From positions 62,001-126,000 of the forward strand of contig WGNL01000007.1 in assembly GCA_016124585.1 (NCBI GenBank): a DNA stretch of 64,000 nucleotides, written 5' to 3'. A program made the position numbers and the translations under genes. Shown here one piece after another: positions 1 to 7,266 of this stretch; position 1 is the first letter of the stretch, and the number at the start of each line of letters is the position of its first letter. Source of the stretch: Bacteroidota bacterium. GTDB taxonomy: Bacteria > Bacteroidota > Bacteroidia > Chitinophagales > Saprospiraceae. Under the pieces are notes generated by a model, which worked only from the letters and a program-made list of their open reading frames with translations, ran no database searches and was not told the origin of the DNA.

Positions 1-222
1 CTGAAAGCTTACACCAAAATCCGTGATTCCTACCGCAATGGCCTAGCTGTTGTGACTATTGAAAGGGATGCTTGCGGCGGTTGCTTCAACCAAGTGCCAC
101 CACAGCTTCAACTGGAGATTGGCATGCGGAAGAAAATCATGGCCTGCGAGCATTGCGGTCGCATCTTGGTAGATTCCCAAATCCTGCAAGCTGCTGAAGA
201 CCTCGTCGAAGCAGAAGATTAA
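1..222 (+). CDS. C4-type zinc ribbon domain protein (C-terminal part)
   Basis: The frame is open from base 1 and ends at TAA 220-222, so only the last 73 residues of a gene that begins outside the window are present. They carry two CxxC pairs (CGGC and CEHC) separated by a short basic segment, followed by GRILV. This is the layout of the zf-RING_7 (DUF164/CdsZ-type) zinc ribbon, which in the full family follows a long coiled coil. The molecular role is not settled; nucleic-acid or ribosome-associated functions have been proposed. A strong terminator hairpin follows. The family call rests on the C-terminus alone. Confidence 0.75.
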   Translation: MKAYTKIRDSYRNGLAVVTIERDACGGCFNQVPPQLQLEIGMRKKIMACEHCGRILVDSQILQAAEDLVEAED

Positions 223-284
223 AAGCTGGATACTAGATATTTGATGGGGCAATGAGTTTTAGTAAAAAATTCGCTCCTAACATG

Positions 285-319
285 AAAAGCCCCTTGAAGT
301 AAACTTCGTGGGGCTTTTT
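285..319 (+). terminator. Rho-independent terminator of the zinc-ribbon gene
   Basis: AAAAGCCCC (285-293) pairs with GGGGCTTTTT (310-319), leaving a T-rich tail. The hairpin contains the ATG-like start at 308, which argues that the following kinase really starts at 344. Confidence 0.85.
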
Positions 320-343
320 CCATTCCATATCATCCTGCATCCA

Positions 344-1333
344 ATGTCCAACCTTCGCTTACGGCTTTTATCCTACGTCATCATGGTTTACATGCTGATG
401 GCCTTTGCATGGTGGTCTATGCTGCTTTTTACCAAAAACCAAGATGCGTTTAGTGCCAAAAGGGATTTAATGCGGATTGGCATGGTGGCTGAAGGAAGAG
501 TGAAAAATCAATCTGAGTTTGAGCAAATGCCTGAATATCAAACGCTTGCAAAAAAATACAAACGGCAGGAGCGGATGATTTTCGGTGAGGCGACGATGTT
601 TGTGCTGACTTTGCTCGCTGGGCTTTGGTTCATCAACCAAGGCTACCAGAAACAGGAAAGGGCCAACCAGCAACGCCGCAATTTCTTGCTTTCCATTACC
701 CATGAACTGAAATCTCCGATTGCCTCCATTCAACTGGTTTTGGAAACCTTTCTTCGTAGGGAATTACCGAAGGAAAAAGCTGACAAGTTGGCAACCAGCG
801 CCCTGCGGGAAAACGAAAGATTACATGAATTGGTGGAAAATTTATTGCTTTCAGCCAAATTGGAAACTGCCTACCAACCCATTTTTGAAGAACTCAACTT
901 AGCCGATTTATTGGAAGATTTGATGGCAAAATCGGCGGACAGGCATCCAGAAGCGGTTATTGCCCTTGAGAAACCTGACGATTTTCCTTTGGTGAAAATG
1001 GACAAGCAGGGCATCATTTCCATCACCACCAATCTTTTGGAAAACGCCATCAAATATGCTGATGGCAAGCCAGAAATTGAAGTCAGGCTCTTCCAAGAAA
1101 ATGATAAAGTGGTGCTGGAATTTGCCGACAACGGCCCCGGCATCCCTGAAAGAGAAAAAAAACGCATTTTTGAAAAATTTTACCGAATAGGCAGTGAGGA
1201 AACCCGCCAGACCAAAGGAACAGGTTTGGGTTTGTTCATTGTCCAGCAAATTGTGAAAGCACATAGCGGTACAATACAAGTGCTTGATAATCAACCAAAA
1301 GGAACTGTATTTAAAATTGTTATTGGGTATTAA
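344..1333 (+). CDS. Membrane sensor histidine kinase
   Basis: This is a 329-aa two-component sensor. Two hydrophobic segments (about residues 8-30 and 80-98) flank a short, probably periplasmic loop. The kinase core follows directly with no PAS or HAMP domain: H-box SITHELKSPIAS with phospho-acceptor His120, N-box TNLLENAIKYA (Asn230/234), G1 DNGPGIP (262-268) and G2 GTGLGL (292-297). I placed the start at ATG 344 because the upstream in-frame start at 308 lies inside the preceding terminator stem. The cognate response regulator begins 47 bp downstream, so the two are probably cotranscribed. The small sensor loop gives no clue to the stimulus. The function as a kinase is secure. Confidence 0.93.
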   Translation: MSNLRLRLLSYVIMVYMLMAFAWWSMLLFTKNQDAFSAKRDLMRIGMVAEGRVKNQSEFEQMPEYQTLAKKYKRQERMIFGEATMFVLTLLAGLWFINQGYQKQERANQQRRNFLLSITHELKSPIASIQLVLETFLRRELPKEKADKLATSALRENERLHELVENLLLSAKLETAYQPIFEELNLADLLEDLMAKSADRHPEAVIALEKPDDFPLVKMDKQGIISITTNLLENAIKYADGKPEIEVRLFQENDKVVLEFADNGPGIPEREKKRIFEKFYRIGSEETRQTKGTGLGLFIVQQIVKAHSGTIQVLDNQPKGTVFKIVIGY

Positions 1334-1374
1334 TTGCACGAAAATACCCAATTTCTAATGCCTAATACCCAATA
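1321..1374. repeat. Heptad-repeat inverted repeat between kinase and regulator
   Basis: TATTGGGTATTA (1321-1332) is perfectly inverted at 1363-1374. The right side reads as 7-nt units AATACCC/AATTTCT/AATGCCT/AATACCC/AATATCA (1343-1377), immediately before the regulator ATG at 1381. The left arm contains the end of the kinase gene and overlaps its stop codon. Confidence 0.7.
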
Positions 1375-1380
1375 TCAAAA

Positions 1381-2061
1381 ATGAGAATATTACTTGTCGA
1401 AGACGAAGAGAACATCCGGGATGTCGTGAAGCTGAACCTTGAACTGGAAGGCTTTGAGGTCGTGGCTACTGGCAAGGGCTGGGACGGTTTGAAGTTTTTT
1501 CGGGAACAACATTTTGACCTCATCATTTTGGATGTGATGCTGCCAGAAATCAACGGCTTCGAGATTTGCGAGCAAATCAGATTGTCCAACATGGAAGTAC
1601 CCATCATATTCCTAACGGCGAAGGACGGTCCAATTGACCGGATCACTGGCTTGAAGAAGGGCGCTGACGACTATTTGACCAAGCCATTTCACCTCGAAGA
1701 ACTGCTCCTGCGGGTCAACAACCTCATCCGCCGGACCAACAAAGCGCCTGAAAACACGCCTGAAGTCGTTCAATTCGGCAAGAACAAGGTCAATTTCAGA
1801 ACCTTCGAGGCAGAGGGGAACGATGGCCCCTTTGTTTTGACGAAGAAAGAAGCCATGCTACTCAAACTCCTCATCGACCGCAAAAACGAAGTCGTTTCAC
1901 GCAATCAAATCCTACAGTCCGTCTGGGGTTACGACGTCTATCCCTCCACCCGCACGATTGACAATTTTATCCTCTCGTTTCGGAAATATTTTGAAGAAGA
2001 CCAGCGGAACCCCGTTTTTTTCCACTCGGTGAGGGGGGTAGGTTACAAATTCAATGGATAA
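1381..2061 (+). CDS. OmpR/PhoB-family response regulator
   Basis: This 226-aa DNA-binding response regulator is the likely partner of the kinase just upstream. The N-terminal receiver domain has the acidic pair Asp8/Glu9, phospho-acceptor Asp51 in LIILDVMLP, Thr79 and Lys101 in DDYLTKPF, so it should be competent for phosphorylation. The C-terminal winged helix (about 130-226) shows the OmpR pattern LTKKEAMLLKLL, then SRNQILQSVWGYD and the closing VRGVGYKF hairpin. The stop lies within the left arm of a 15-bp inverted repeat, so transcription may end there. Target genes cannot be inferred. Confidence 0.95.
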   Translation: MRILLVEDEENIRDVVKLNLELEGFEVVATGKGWDGLKFFREQHFDLIILDVMLPEINGFEICEQIRLSNMEVPIIFLTAKDGPIDRITGLKKGADDYLTKPFHLEELLLRVNNLIRRTNKAPENTPEVVQFGKNKVNFRTFEAEGNDGPFVLTKKEAMLLKLLIDRKNEVVSRNQILQSVWGYDVYPSTRTIDNFILSFRKYFEEDQRNPVFFHSVRGVGYKFNG

Positions 2062-2113
2062 TTGAAAATTGTCAATGCCCAACATTTTTCAATTATCCAT
2101 TTTCAATTCTCAA
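2054..2113. repeat. Heptad-repeat palindrome between convergent genes
   Basis: A 15-bp arm, ATGGATAATTGAAAA (2054-2068), is perfectly inverted at 2086-2100 across a 17-nt loop. The right side continues in 7-nt units (ATTATCC, ATTTTCA, ATTCTCA). It overlaps the end of the regulator CDS and lies before the convergent paaD-like stop at 2119, so it may act as a bidirectional terminator. Confidence 0.7.
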
Positions 2114-2118
2114 TTAAC

Positions 2119-2604
2119 TCAGTGGCATTTAAAATAATCAAAAGGCTCCAAGCACTCCCGGCATTGGTACAATGATTTGCAAGCGGTGGAGCCAAATTGA
2201 CTTACCAACTTTGTGTCCTTTGAACCGCAGCGAGGACATTCTATCTCGATTTTTTCCCCCAACAAAGAAAGTTTGTCCGCTGAACCGACCGGCGGGGCGA
2301 TGCCGTAAGCTTTGAGCTTTGCTTTTCCTGATTCCGAGAGCCAGTCCGTTGTCCAGGCAGGGCTGAGCTCAGTGGTAATTTTTGCTTGCACAATGCCTGC
2401 TTCCTCCAATGCTGCTCGGATATTCACTTCGATAAAATCCATCGCCGGGCAGCCCGAATAGGTTGGTGTGATGACTACTTCCACTTCTCCCGAAACCTTG
2501 TCCAATCTGACTTTTCGCACGATGCCGAGGTCCATAATAGTCAGCACCGGAATCTCTGGGTCGCTGACCGTTTCTAATATTTCATAAATTTTTTCGTTGG
2601 ACAT
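2119..2604 (-). CDS. paaD: PaaD/PaaJ-like MIP18 family Fe-S assembly protein
   Basis: This 161-aa protein has an N-terminal MIP18 (DUF59) domain with DPEIPVLTIMDLGIV (15-29) and TPTYSGCPAM (47-56). A C-terminal zinc ribbon carries Cys123, 126, 142, 148, 151 and 160. The combination is diagnostic of PaaD (PaaJ), which is thought to help mature the metal centre of the phenylacetyl-CoA epoxidase. The start is ATG 2604; the longer frame to 2628 would overlap the upstream gene. It lies 20 nt behind the unknown gene ending at 2625 and probably shares its transcript. No paaA, paaB, paaC or paaE is in the window, so its true client is uncertain. Confidence 0.85.
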   Translation of the reverse strand: MSNEKIYEILETVSDPEIPVLTIMDLGIVRKVRLDKVSGEVEVVITPTYSGCPAMDFIEVNIRAALEEAGIVQAKITTELSPAWTTDWLSESGKAKLKAYGIAPPVGSADKLSLLGEKIEIECPRCGSKDTKLVSQFGSTACKSLYQCRECLEPFDYFKCH

Positions 2605-2624
2605 TTTCTTCAAAACACTGAAAA

Positions 2625-3941
2625 TCAAGCCTTTGCCAAATCCAATTCACGTACCATCAGCAAAAACGATTCTGCGAAATCTGGCATCGAACTAAAAACC
2701 AGTTTTTTCAGATCCGGTTTCAGGCGGGGAAAATCATTTTCATATTGCTCCACAATCTGGCGAATGGCTGATTTGATACTTTTTTCATCCAAAACACCAT
2801 TTTCAACCAAAGGCTTGAACCCAAGGCTGCGGAAATAGTCAGCCTCCATGATTTGCATCAGCAAGTGGAAAAATGCCTTATCCGGCAGTGGCAAGGCGAA
2901 ATTGAAAAGCGCCCGCCCGATGATGAATCCCGGCACCGCCATTGCGACCCGCTCATGACCATGGTCGGCGTACCAGCGCATATTGGGTAGTTCTTGGTCA
3001 ATTAGGATGACGACATTCTGGTGGTCAATGGGCGGTGTGATGCCGAACGTGGCACTCACTTCGTACATCTCTTGAAAGAACTTTTCACGTGGCCTGTCCA
3101 GCAGTTTTTGGAATTCCTTGCGAAGCACCAAATTCTTCTGCGCCGCATTTTTGCCGTCCTGCTCGAATGCGATCCGGTGGATGCACTCCAACACCTCCAT
3201 CATGTAACCCTCCGGTTTGGTGAGGTAGTCCAATTTGTAGCAGAGGTGCAACAACAAATAAGTGACGGCGACCGGATACTGGTCAGTGTTAAGTTTTCCG
3301 TGGTCAATTTCCGCAAAAACTGCCTTGATTTCCTGTTGGATGAAATCGTATTTCACCGTTTTTTCCCAATCGGGCAATCCCCGCCGCATATTCAGATCAA
3401 TGATTTCGAGCGTCTCAAATTCATCCACCAAAATATCGTCGTGCTTGTCGGCGTGGGTGGCCAGTTCCTTGAGTGCGGCGTAAAGTTTGTAAGGAGAACC
3501 ATCGGAGGTGTAGGTGTCAAAAACGATAGTGATTTCATTCTCGGCAGACAGTGCGAAACGGCTGTATTTCAGCTCATAATTCACTTCCAGCAGCCTCCGC
3601 ATGAAGCTGGACTGAAGGCTTTTGGCCTTCGCAATTTTGGCCTCGGCATACAGTTTCCGGTCGTTTGCGAAGCCGGTAATTTTTTTAGAGCCTTGAAAAA
3701 ACTCGAAATGCAGCTCGCCCCGCTCTTCCCGTACCCGTACATTTTGTTCCTCCACATCCAGCAAGTAATTGAAAAACGAAACATAGGCCGATAGGTAATT
3801 TTCCTTGTCAAAATCCCGAAGCGCCGCATCGAACGCCGCCTCCTGTTCGGCGGAGCGGTTGCTGTCCGTGAACCGCCCAAACCGGATGGCCGGCTGTGGG
3901 GGTGGGGTGGAGGTGCCGAAAAGTCGTCCGAATAAGTTCAT
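2625..3941 (-). CDS. Conserved-looking protein of unknown function
   Basis: This is a soluble 438-aa protein that I do not recognise. There is no signal peptide or membrane segment. Residues about 30-190 alternate strands and helices and end in a stretch (ALKELATHADKHDDIL) that weakly recalls YbjN or type III-chaperone folds; the C-terminal half is helical. I set the start at ATG 3941 (MNLFGRLFG); the longer frame only translates the AT-rich heptad palindrome upstream. It sits between rnhA and the paaD-like gene on the same strand, 20 nt from the latter. The position suggests cotranscription but does not establish a function. Confidence 0.75.
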   Translation of the reverse strand: MNLFGRLFGTSTPPPQPAIRFGRFTDSNRSAEQEAAFDAALRDFDKENYLSAYVSFFNYLLDVEEQNVRVREERGELHFEFFQGSKKITGFANDRKLYAEAKIAKAKSLQSSFMRRLLEVNYELKYSRFALSAENEITIVFDTYTSDGSPYKLYAALKELATHADKHDDILVDEFETLEIIDLNMRRGLPDWEKTVKYDFIQQEIKAVFAEIDHGKLNTDQYPVAVTYLLLHLCYKLDYLTKPEGYMMEVLECIHRIAFEQDGKNAAQKNLVLRKEFQKLLDRPREKFFQEMYEVSATFGITPPIDHQNVVILIDQELPNMRWYADHGHERVAMAVPGFIIGRALFNFALPLPDKAFFHLLMQIMEADYFRSLGFKPLVENGVLDEKSIKSAIRQIVEQYENDFPRLKPDLKKLVFSSMPDFAESFLLMVRELDLAKA

Positions 3942-3945
3942 CCTT

Positions 3946-4027
3946 AGAATTGAAAATTGAAAATTGAAAATGGAGAATTGGGGATACACATCGCATTTTC
4001 AATTCTCCATTTTCAATTTTCAATTCT
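3946..4027. repeat. Long heptad-repeat palindrome (AAAATTG units)
   Basis: The left arm 3953-3980 and right arm 4000-4027 are inverted copies matching at 27 of 28 positions, with a 19-nt loop. The arms are tandem 7-nt units (AAAATTG repeated, then AAAATGG and AGAATTG), and the left side carries one extra unit. The element fills the gap between the rnhA stop and the next minus-strand start. Confidence 0.8.
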
Positions 4028-4029
4028 AT

Positions 4030-4677
4030 TTATTTTCTTCCAAAATCCGCCGGAATCTCGCCCCAATCCTCAGTTTCCCATTTCAGGATGGGGTTCTTGT
4101 AAGTATGGGTCTTGAGCCAATTTTCTGCCCGTGCGATGATTTGGTGGAGGTTTTCTGTTTTGGCATTGCGCACCAATTTGGTCTTGCATTCCTTTTTTTT
4201 CACCCACAGCATGGCGTTGCGGGAGTCGGTGTAAATGGGGGTGTCCTTACCTTCTCGATGAAACATCGCCAAGGCATGGACGATAGCCAAAAACTCGCCG
4301 ATATTGTTGGTGCCAAGCGGGTGTTTTTGGTGAAAAATGGGCGTTTTGGTTTTGGTGTCCACCCCTTGGTATTCCAGCACGCCGGGGTTGCCGGAGCAAG
4401 CAGCGTCCACGCTGATGCTGTCCCAAATGATTGCGGATTGCGGAATGCGGGTTGCGGATTTGAGGCTGCTAGATTGTCCAGGTTTCAATGGGGATTTGAA
4501 TTGGATGTGTTGGGCAAAGTTTCCAGCGTAAGCCGCCTCTGCCTCCTCCTTGGTCCCGAAACTTTTGTACTTGGCAGCGGGATAGCCTTTGATTTGTGCT
4601 TGCGCCTTCAGCCAACTATCGTAAACGCCTGGATTCACGCCTTGCCACACCACATAATATTTTTTTTTATCAGCCAT
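4030..4677 (-). CDS. rnhA: Ribonuclease HI with N-terminal hybrid-binding domain
   Basis: This 215-aa enzyme hydrolyses the RNA strand of RNA-DNA hybrids. Residues 5-50 (YYVVWQGVNPGVYDSW and KSFGTKEEAEAAY) form the caulimovirus-viroplasmin type hybrid-binding domain seen in eukaryotic-like RNases H1. The catalytic domain retains the acidic residues Asp91 (SVDAAC), Glu128 (NNIGEFLAI), Asp151 (YTDSRNA) and Asp211 near the C-terminus. The linker (about 66-84, including KSATRIPQSAI) is encoded by a degenerate CAATCCG heptad repeat, also found in the E1 fusion at 46.45 kb. The hybrid-binding architecture is common in Bacteroidota. The function is secure; the linker is the unusual part. Confidence 0.93.
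   Translation of the reverse strand: MADKKKYYVVWQGVNPGVYDSWLKAQAQIKGYPAAKYKSFGTKEEAEAAYAGNFAQHIQFKSPLKPGQSSSLKSATRIPQSAIIWDSISVDAACSGNPGVLEYQGVDTKTKTPIFHQKHPLGTNNIGEFLAIVHALAMFHREGKDTPIYTDSRNAMLWVKKKECKTKLVRNAKTENLHQIIARAENWLKTHTYKNPILKWETEDWGEIPADFGRK
4430..4461 (-). repeat. CAATCCG heptad repeat inside the rnhA coding linker
   Basis: On the coding strand the run reads as about four degenerate 7-nt units (AAATCCG, CAACCCG, CATTCCG, CAATCCG). It is translated into the interdomain linker and keeps the reading frame open. Confidence 0.7.
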
Positions 4678-4775
4678 TTTTATTCGAAAGCCTCAATGAA
4701 GGCCAGTTTTTGGTGAAATAAACGAAGGCGAAAGGTAGAATTTTTTCTTGCTTCGGAATTTCAATAATTCGTTGC

Positions 4776-4783
4776 TATTTTTG
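4776..4783 (+). promoter_or_regulatory. Bacteroidota -7 box upstream of the EAD-TIR gene
   Basis: TATTTTTG matches the Bacteroidota TAnnTTTG consensus, 30 nt before ATG 4814. The nearest upstream TTG (4748-4750) is further away than the usual spacing, so this is tentative. Confidence 0.4.
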
Positions 4784-4813
4784 GCCGTCCACCTAATAAC
4801 ATAAAAAATCAAT

Positions 4814-5671
4814 ATGACTAAAGCAGAAATTATTGACCTCTTGCTTGAAGGAGATGCCGCCAGTATTGGCCAAGCTATTAAGGAAATGCGAGCCATTTCA
4901 CCCAACGACAATATCATCCTCAACCTTGCCGGGCAATGGAACCGTTTGCAAAAAGACATTGCTGCACGGGTGATTTCAAATGAATACGCCAACCTCACCC
5001 AGAACCAAATTATGAACAGCCTGCTGGAAGTGGCGAAGAAACTGCCTGATAGCAGTTTCTCCAATAGTGGCGGTTCAAGCAGTGGTAGCTCAAGTTCAAA
5101 TTTGAGTGCGTCTAGCAGCAAAGCACTCACGGTATTTCTTTCCTACAACCATAAGGATACAGCAGATGCCACCAAGGTCAAGGATTTTTTGCGGAGCAAA
5201 GGAATCAACGTAACGATTGACTCCGAGGCCATGAAGTCAGGCGAAGACATCGCCGAGTTCATCAACAAGTGCATCCGGGAGTCGGACGTGACACTTTCCC
5301 TAGTTTCTACGAACAGCCTGCTTTCAGCTTGGGTCGGCATTGAAACTATGAATACGTTGGTTGGTGAAAAAATCGCCGGGAAGAAATTCATTTCAGTCGT
5401 GATTGACGGAGCTTTCTATGACCGTGGTTTTGTGGACACAGCTTTTACGGAAGTCGAAAAACGCATGGCTGAACTCAAGGAACTGATGTTGGCAAGGCTT
5501 GACAAAGACCGGGGCATCGAGGATTTGCAAAGCGAGCGGACCCGCAACAAGAATCTGTTGAACGACCTACCTGAAATAGTTGCCAATTTACGGGCAAGGC
5601 TGAATGTGGATATTTCGGGCGATAATTTTGAGAAAGGGATGGAAAAAGTTGCGAGGGATATATTGGAATGA
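4814..5671 (+). CDS. EAD11-like effector-associated domain fused to a TIR domain
   Basis: This 285-aa protein has three parts. Residues 1-77 are helical and resemble effector-associated domain 11 (EIIDLLLEGD, then NEYANLTQNQIMNSLLEVA). Residues 78-102 are a Ser/Gly-rich linker. From about 103 there is a TIR domain with VFLSYNHKD (108-115), a BB-loop-like DSEAMKSGEDI (136-146) and SAWVGIE with candidate catalytic Glu177, the position used by NAD-cleaving TIRs. EADs are known as death-like adaptors that recruit effectors to NTP-dependent conflict or signalling systems. NAD hydrolysis and a defence role are inferences. No second EAD protein or NTPase is nearby. It converges on the membrane-protein gene with one base between the stops. 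Confidence 0.85.
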   Translation: MTKAEIIDLLLEGDAASIGQAIKEMRAISPNDNIILNLAGQWNRLQKDIAARVISNEYANLTQNQIMNSLLEVAKKLPDSSFSNSGGSSSGSSSSNLSASSSKALTVFLSYNHKDTADATKVKDFLRSKGINVTIDSEAMKSGEDIAEFINKCIRESDVTLSLVSTNSLLSAWVGIETMNTLVGEKIAGKKFISVVIDGAFYDRGFVDTAFTEVEKRMAELKELMLARLDKDRGIEDLQSERTRNKNLLNDLPEIVANLRARLNVDISGDNFEKGMEKVARDILE

Positions 5672-5672
5672 T

Positions 5673-6215
5673 TCAGCGTGTCATTTTTTTTGCTTGGGTT
5701 AATTTGTTCAGGTATTGCTGCCATTGCGCCGCTTCGACGCAAAAGATGTTTTTGGTTTCACAATATTTGTTTAATACTTTAACCAAGCCATCCGCTGCCT
5801 TGAAACTATTTGCATCAATTTTCAAGACATTTTCAAAATCCAATTTAGCATGCTTTAAATCTCCAGCATATAAATTATTAAAGCCCGATTTAATCAATAT
5901 GTCATTGCTCGGATTTGCTTGATTGCGTTGATTACGCTGAATAACTGCTTTTCTATTTGTCTCATACTGAGTGAATTTTAAATAAGCTCTCCATATAAAA
6001 AATGCACCCAATAGTACAAGGCATAATACCACTATCCCAACAAGCTTATTAATCCAGTTATGCTCATTGGCTTCTTTCCATGGGTTCCCTATCCGGTGCT
6101 CAATATCATATTCAAGTGCTTTTTTCTTGCGCAAATCATTGGCACTTTGGAAAGCTTGGAACGGCTTGCGCTCTCTGTGCTCTTTTGGCGTGACGCTTGA
6201 GTATCCGAAGGGCAT
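5673..6215 (-). CDS. Single-pass membrane protein with TPR-like C-terminus
   Basis: This 180-aa protein has an N-terminal cytoplasmic-type segment of about 75 charged residues and one membrane helix (LVGIVVLCLVLLGAFFIWRAYL, about 77-98). A C-terminal helical part (SGFNNLYAGDLKHAKLDFENVLKIDANSFKAADGL) looks like one TPR pair. No enzymatic motif is visible. The gene is 29 nt behind the lipoprotein gene on the same strand, so they may be cotranscribed, and its stop is one base from the stop of the EAD-TIR gene. A link to the TIR protein is possible but unsupported beyond proximity. Confidence 0.7.
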   Translation of the reverse strand: MPFGYSSVTPKEHRERKPFQAFQSANDLRKKKALEYDIEHRIGNPWKEANEHNWINKLVGIVVLCLVLLGAFFIWRAYLKFTQYETNRKAVIQRNQRNQANPSNDILIKSGFNNLYAGDLKHAKLDFENVLKIDANSFKAADGLVKVLNKYCETKNIFCVEAAQWQQYLNKLTQAKKMTR

Positions 6216-6244
6216 ATCAATAATTTCTAAGAAAATTTAGAATT

Positions 6245-6949
6245 TCAATCCATGAGAACCCAATAGCCATAATGTTCAGGTTTAAAAGCTACAAGACCCT
6301 TTTCCTTATTATAAAGAATATACATTTCGCTTCCATTTCTTTTTGCCAAAATCACATCCTTAAGCAATTTGCCGTTTATTGTTGTATCACTCAATATCCG
6401 ATAATTCAGTTGATTCTCATACTTTACATAATCAGGCAGTTGCCCCTGACTTTCATTTGTAATAATGTCGAAGGATAAAGTGCCCATTCCTAGCTTATTG
6501 GCTGACAAAGTAAATCGTTCGTAAATAGCAATGGAATCCAAATCAAAGGTGGCATCTCTGATATAATCGTTTTGGTCCTGAGATGAAATCATAATTTCAA
6601 AATCGAAAGCATTATCCCCTGTGGAGTCCTGAAAGGATATATGATTCCATTCCCCGTCATAATATTCGTATTGGGTTTCTAAGAGTCCACCTTCACACAA
6701 AAGATGTACATCCAAATGTATGTCCACTTCTTCCAAGCCTTTAGCAGAAGTTAATCTGTACGTTCTGCCCAAACTGTCTTCAAAAACCAAGGTCTCGTCT
6801 CCTTGGTACGGAAGGTAAGCTTGGGTCGTATCGCTGAGCTCAAACCCGCCAAGCTTTACATCTTCACCGCACTTCGGCTCAAAAATGTCCTTATCGAAAC
6901 AAGAGGCCAGCGTAATTACCAAAAAACATAAAAAGAAGAAATTTCTCAT
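6245..6949 (-). CDS. Secreted lipoprotein of unknown function
   Basis: This 234-aa protein starts at ATG 6949 with a lipoprotein signal, MRNFFFLCFLVITLASC, where Cys17 is the lipidation site; the longer frame to 7045 would bury this signal. The mature part is rich in beta-strand-forming residues and acidic patches, and I recognise no family. It probably resides on the periplasmic or outer face of the envelope. It heads a probable two-gene unit with the membrane protein downstream. Confidence 0.75.
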   Translation of the reverse strand: MRNFFFLCFLVITLASCFDKDIFEPKCGEDVKLGGFELSDTTQAYLPYQGDETLVFEDSLGRTYRLTSAKGLEEVDIHLDVHLLCEGGLLETQYEYYDGEWNHISFQDSTGDNAFDFEIMISSQDQNDYIRDATFDLDSIAIYERFTLSANKLGMGTLSFDIITNESQGQLPDYVKYENQLNYRILSDTTINGKLLKDVILAKRNGSEMYILYNKEKGLVAFKPEHYGYWVLMD

Positions 6950-7057
6950 TTGCGTGTAAATTAAATAACATAGCGAATTCAATATTCCGTTAAATTGGAC
7001 TGGGGAGGGGGCATTGAACCCTCTGAACCCTCTATCTTGAATCAAGACAGCAAATAT

Positions 7058-7153
7058 TCAAAATATCAAAGGCTTACGGAGCGAGAGGCTAAGTTCTTTA
7101 CTTCCCCAGACGAGGGCTGCTACTGCTGCAGTACAAATGAAAATGTATTTCAT
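7058..7153 (-). CDS. Possible 31-aa membrane peptide
   Basis: A short frame from ATG 7153 encodes MKYIFICTAAVAALVWGSKE followed by a short basic tail. It looks like one membrane helix. An in-frame start at 7258 would add 35 residues without a recognisable motif. It follows the formate dehydrogenase gene on the same strand. There is no homology argument, so this may not be expressed. Confidence 0.3.
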   Translation of the reverse strand: MKYIFICTAAVAALVWGSKELSLSLRKPLIF

Positions 7154-7266
7154 AATCGAAGTCAGATTTAATTTTTCCCAATTAACAAGTAGTGAGGAAA
7201 ACGCCATCGCCCCGATTGCCCTTGCATAAGCCTGAACAAATGTTGTCTCTACGTTCAAGCGATAAA

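Noticed and set aside
308-343. Longer start of the histidine kinase
   Set aside because: Lies inside the terminator hairpin of the preceding gene.
3021-3794. 257-codon open frame on the plus strand
   Set aside because: It is antisense to the 438-aa gene, which has better codon and residue patterns; no motif in the plus frame.
3946-4027. CRISPR array
   Set aside because: Units are 7 nt and contiguous, with no spacers; the structure is a palindrome.
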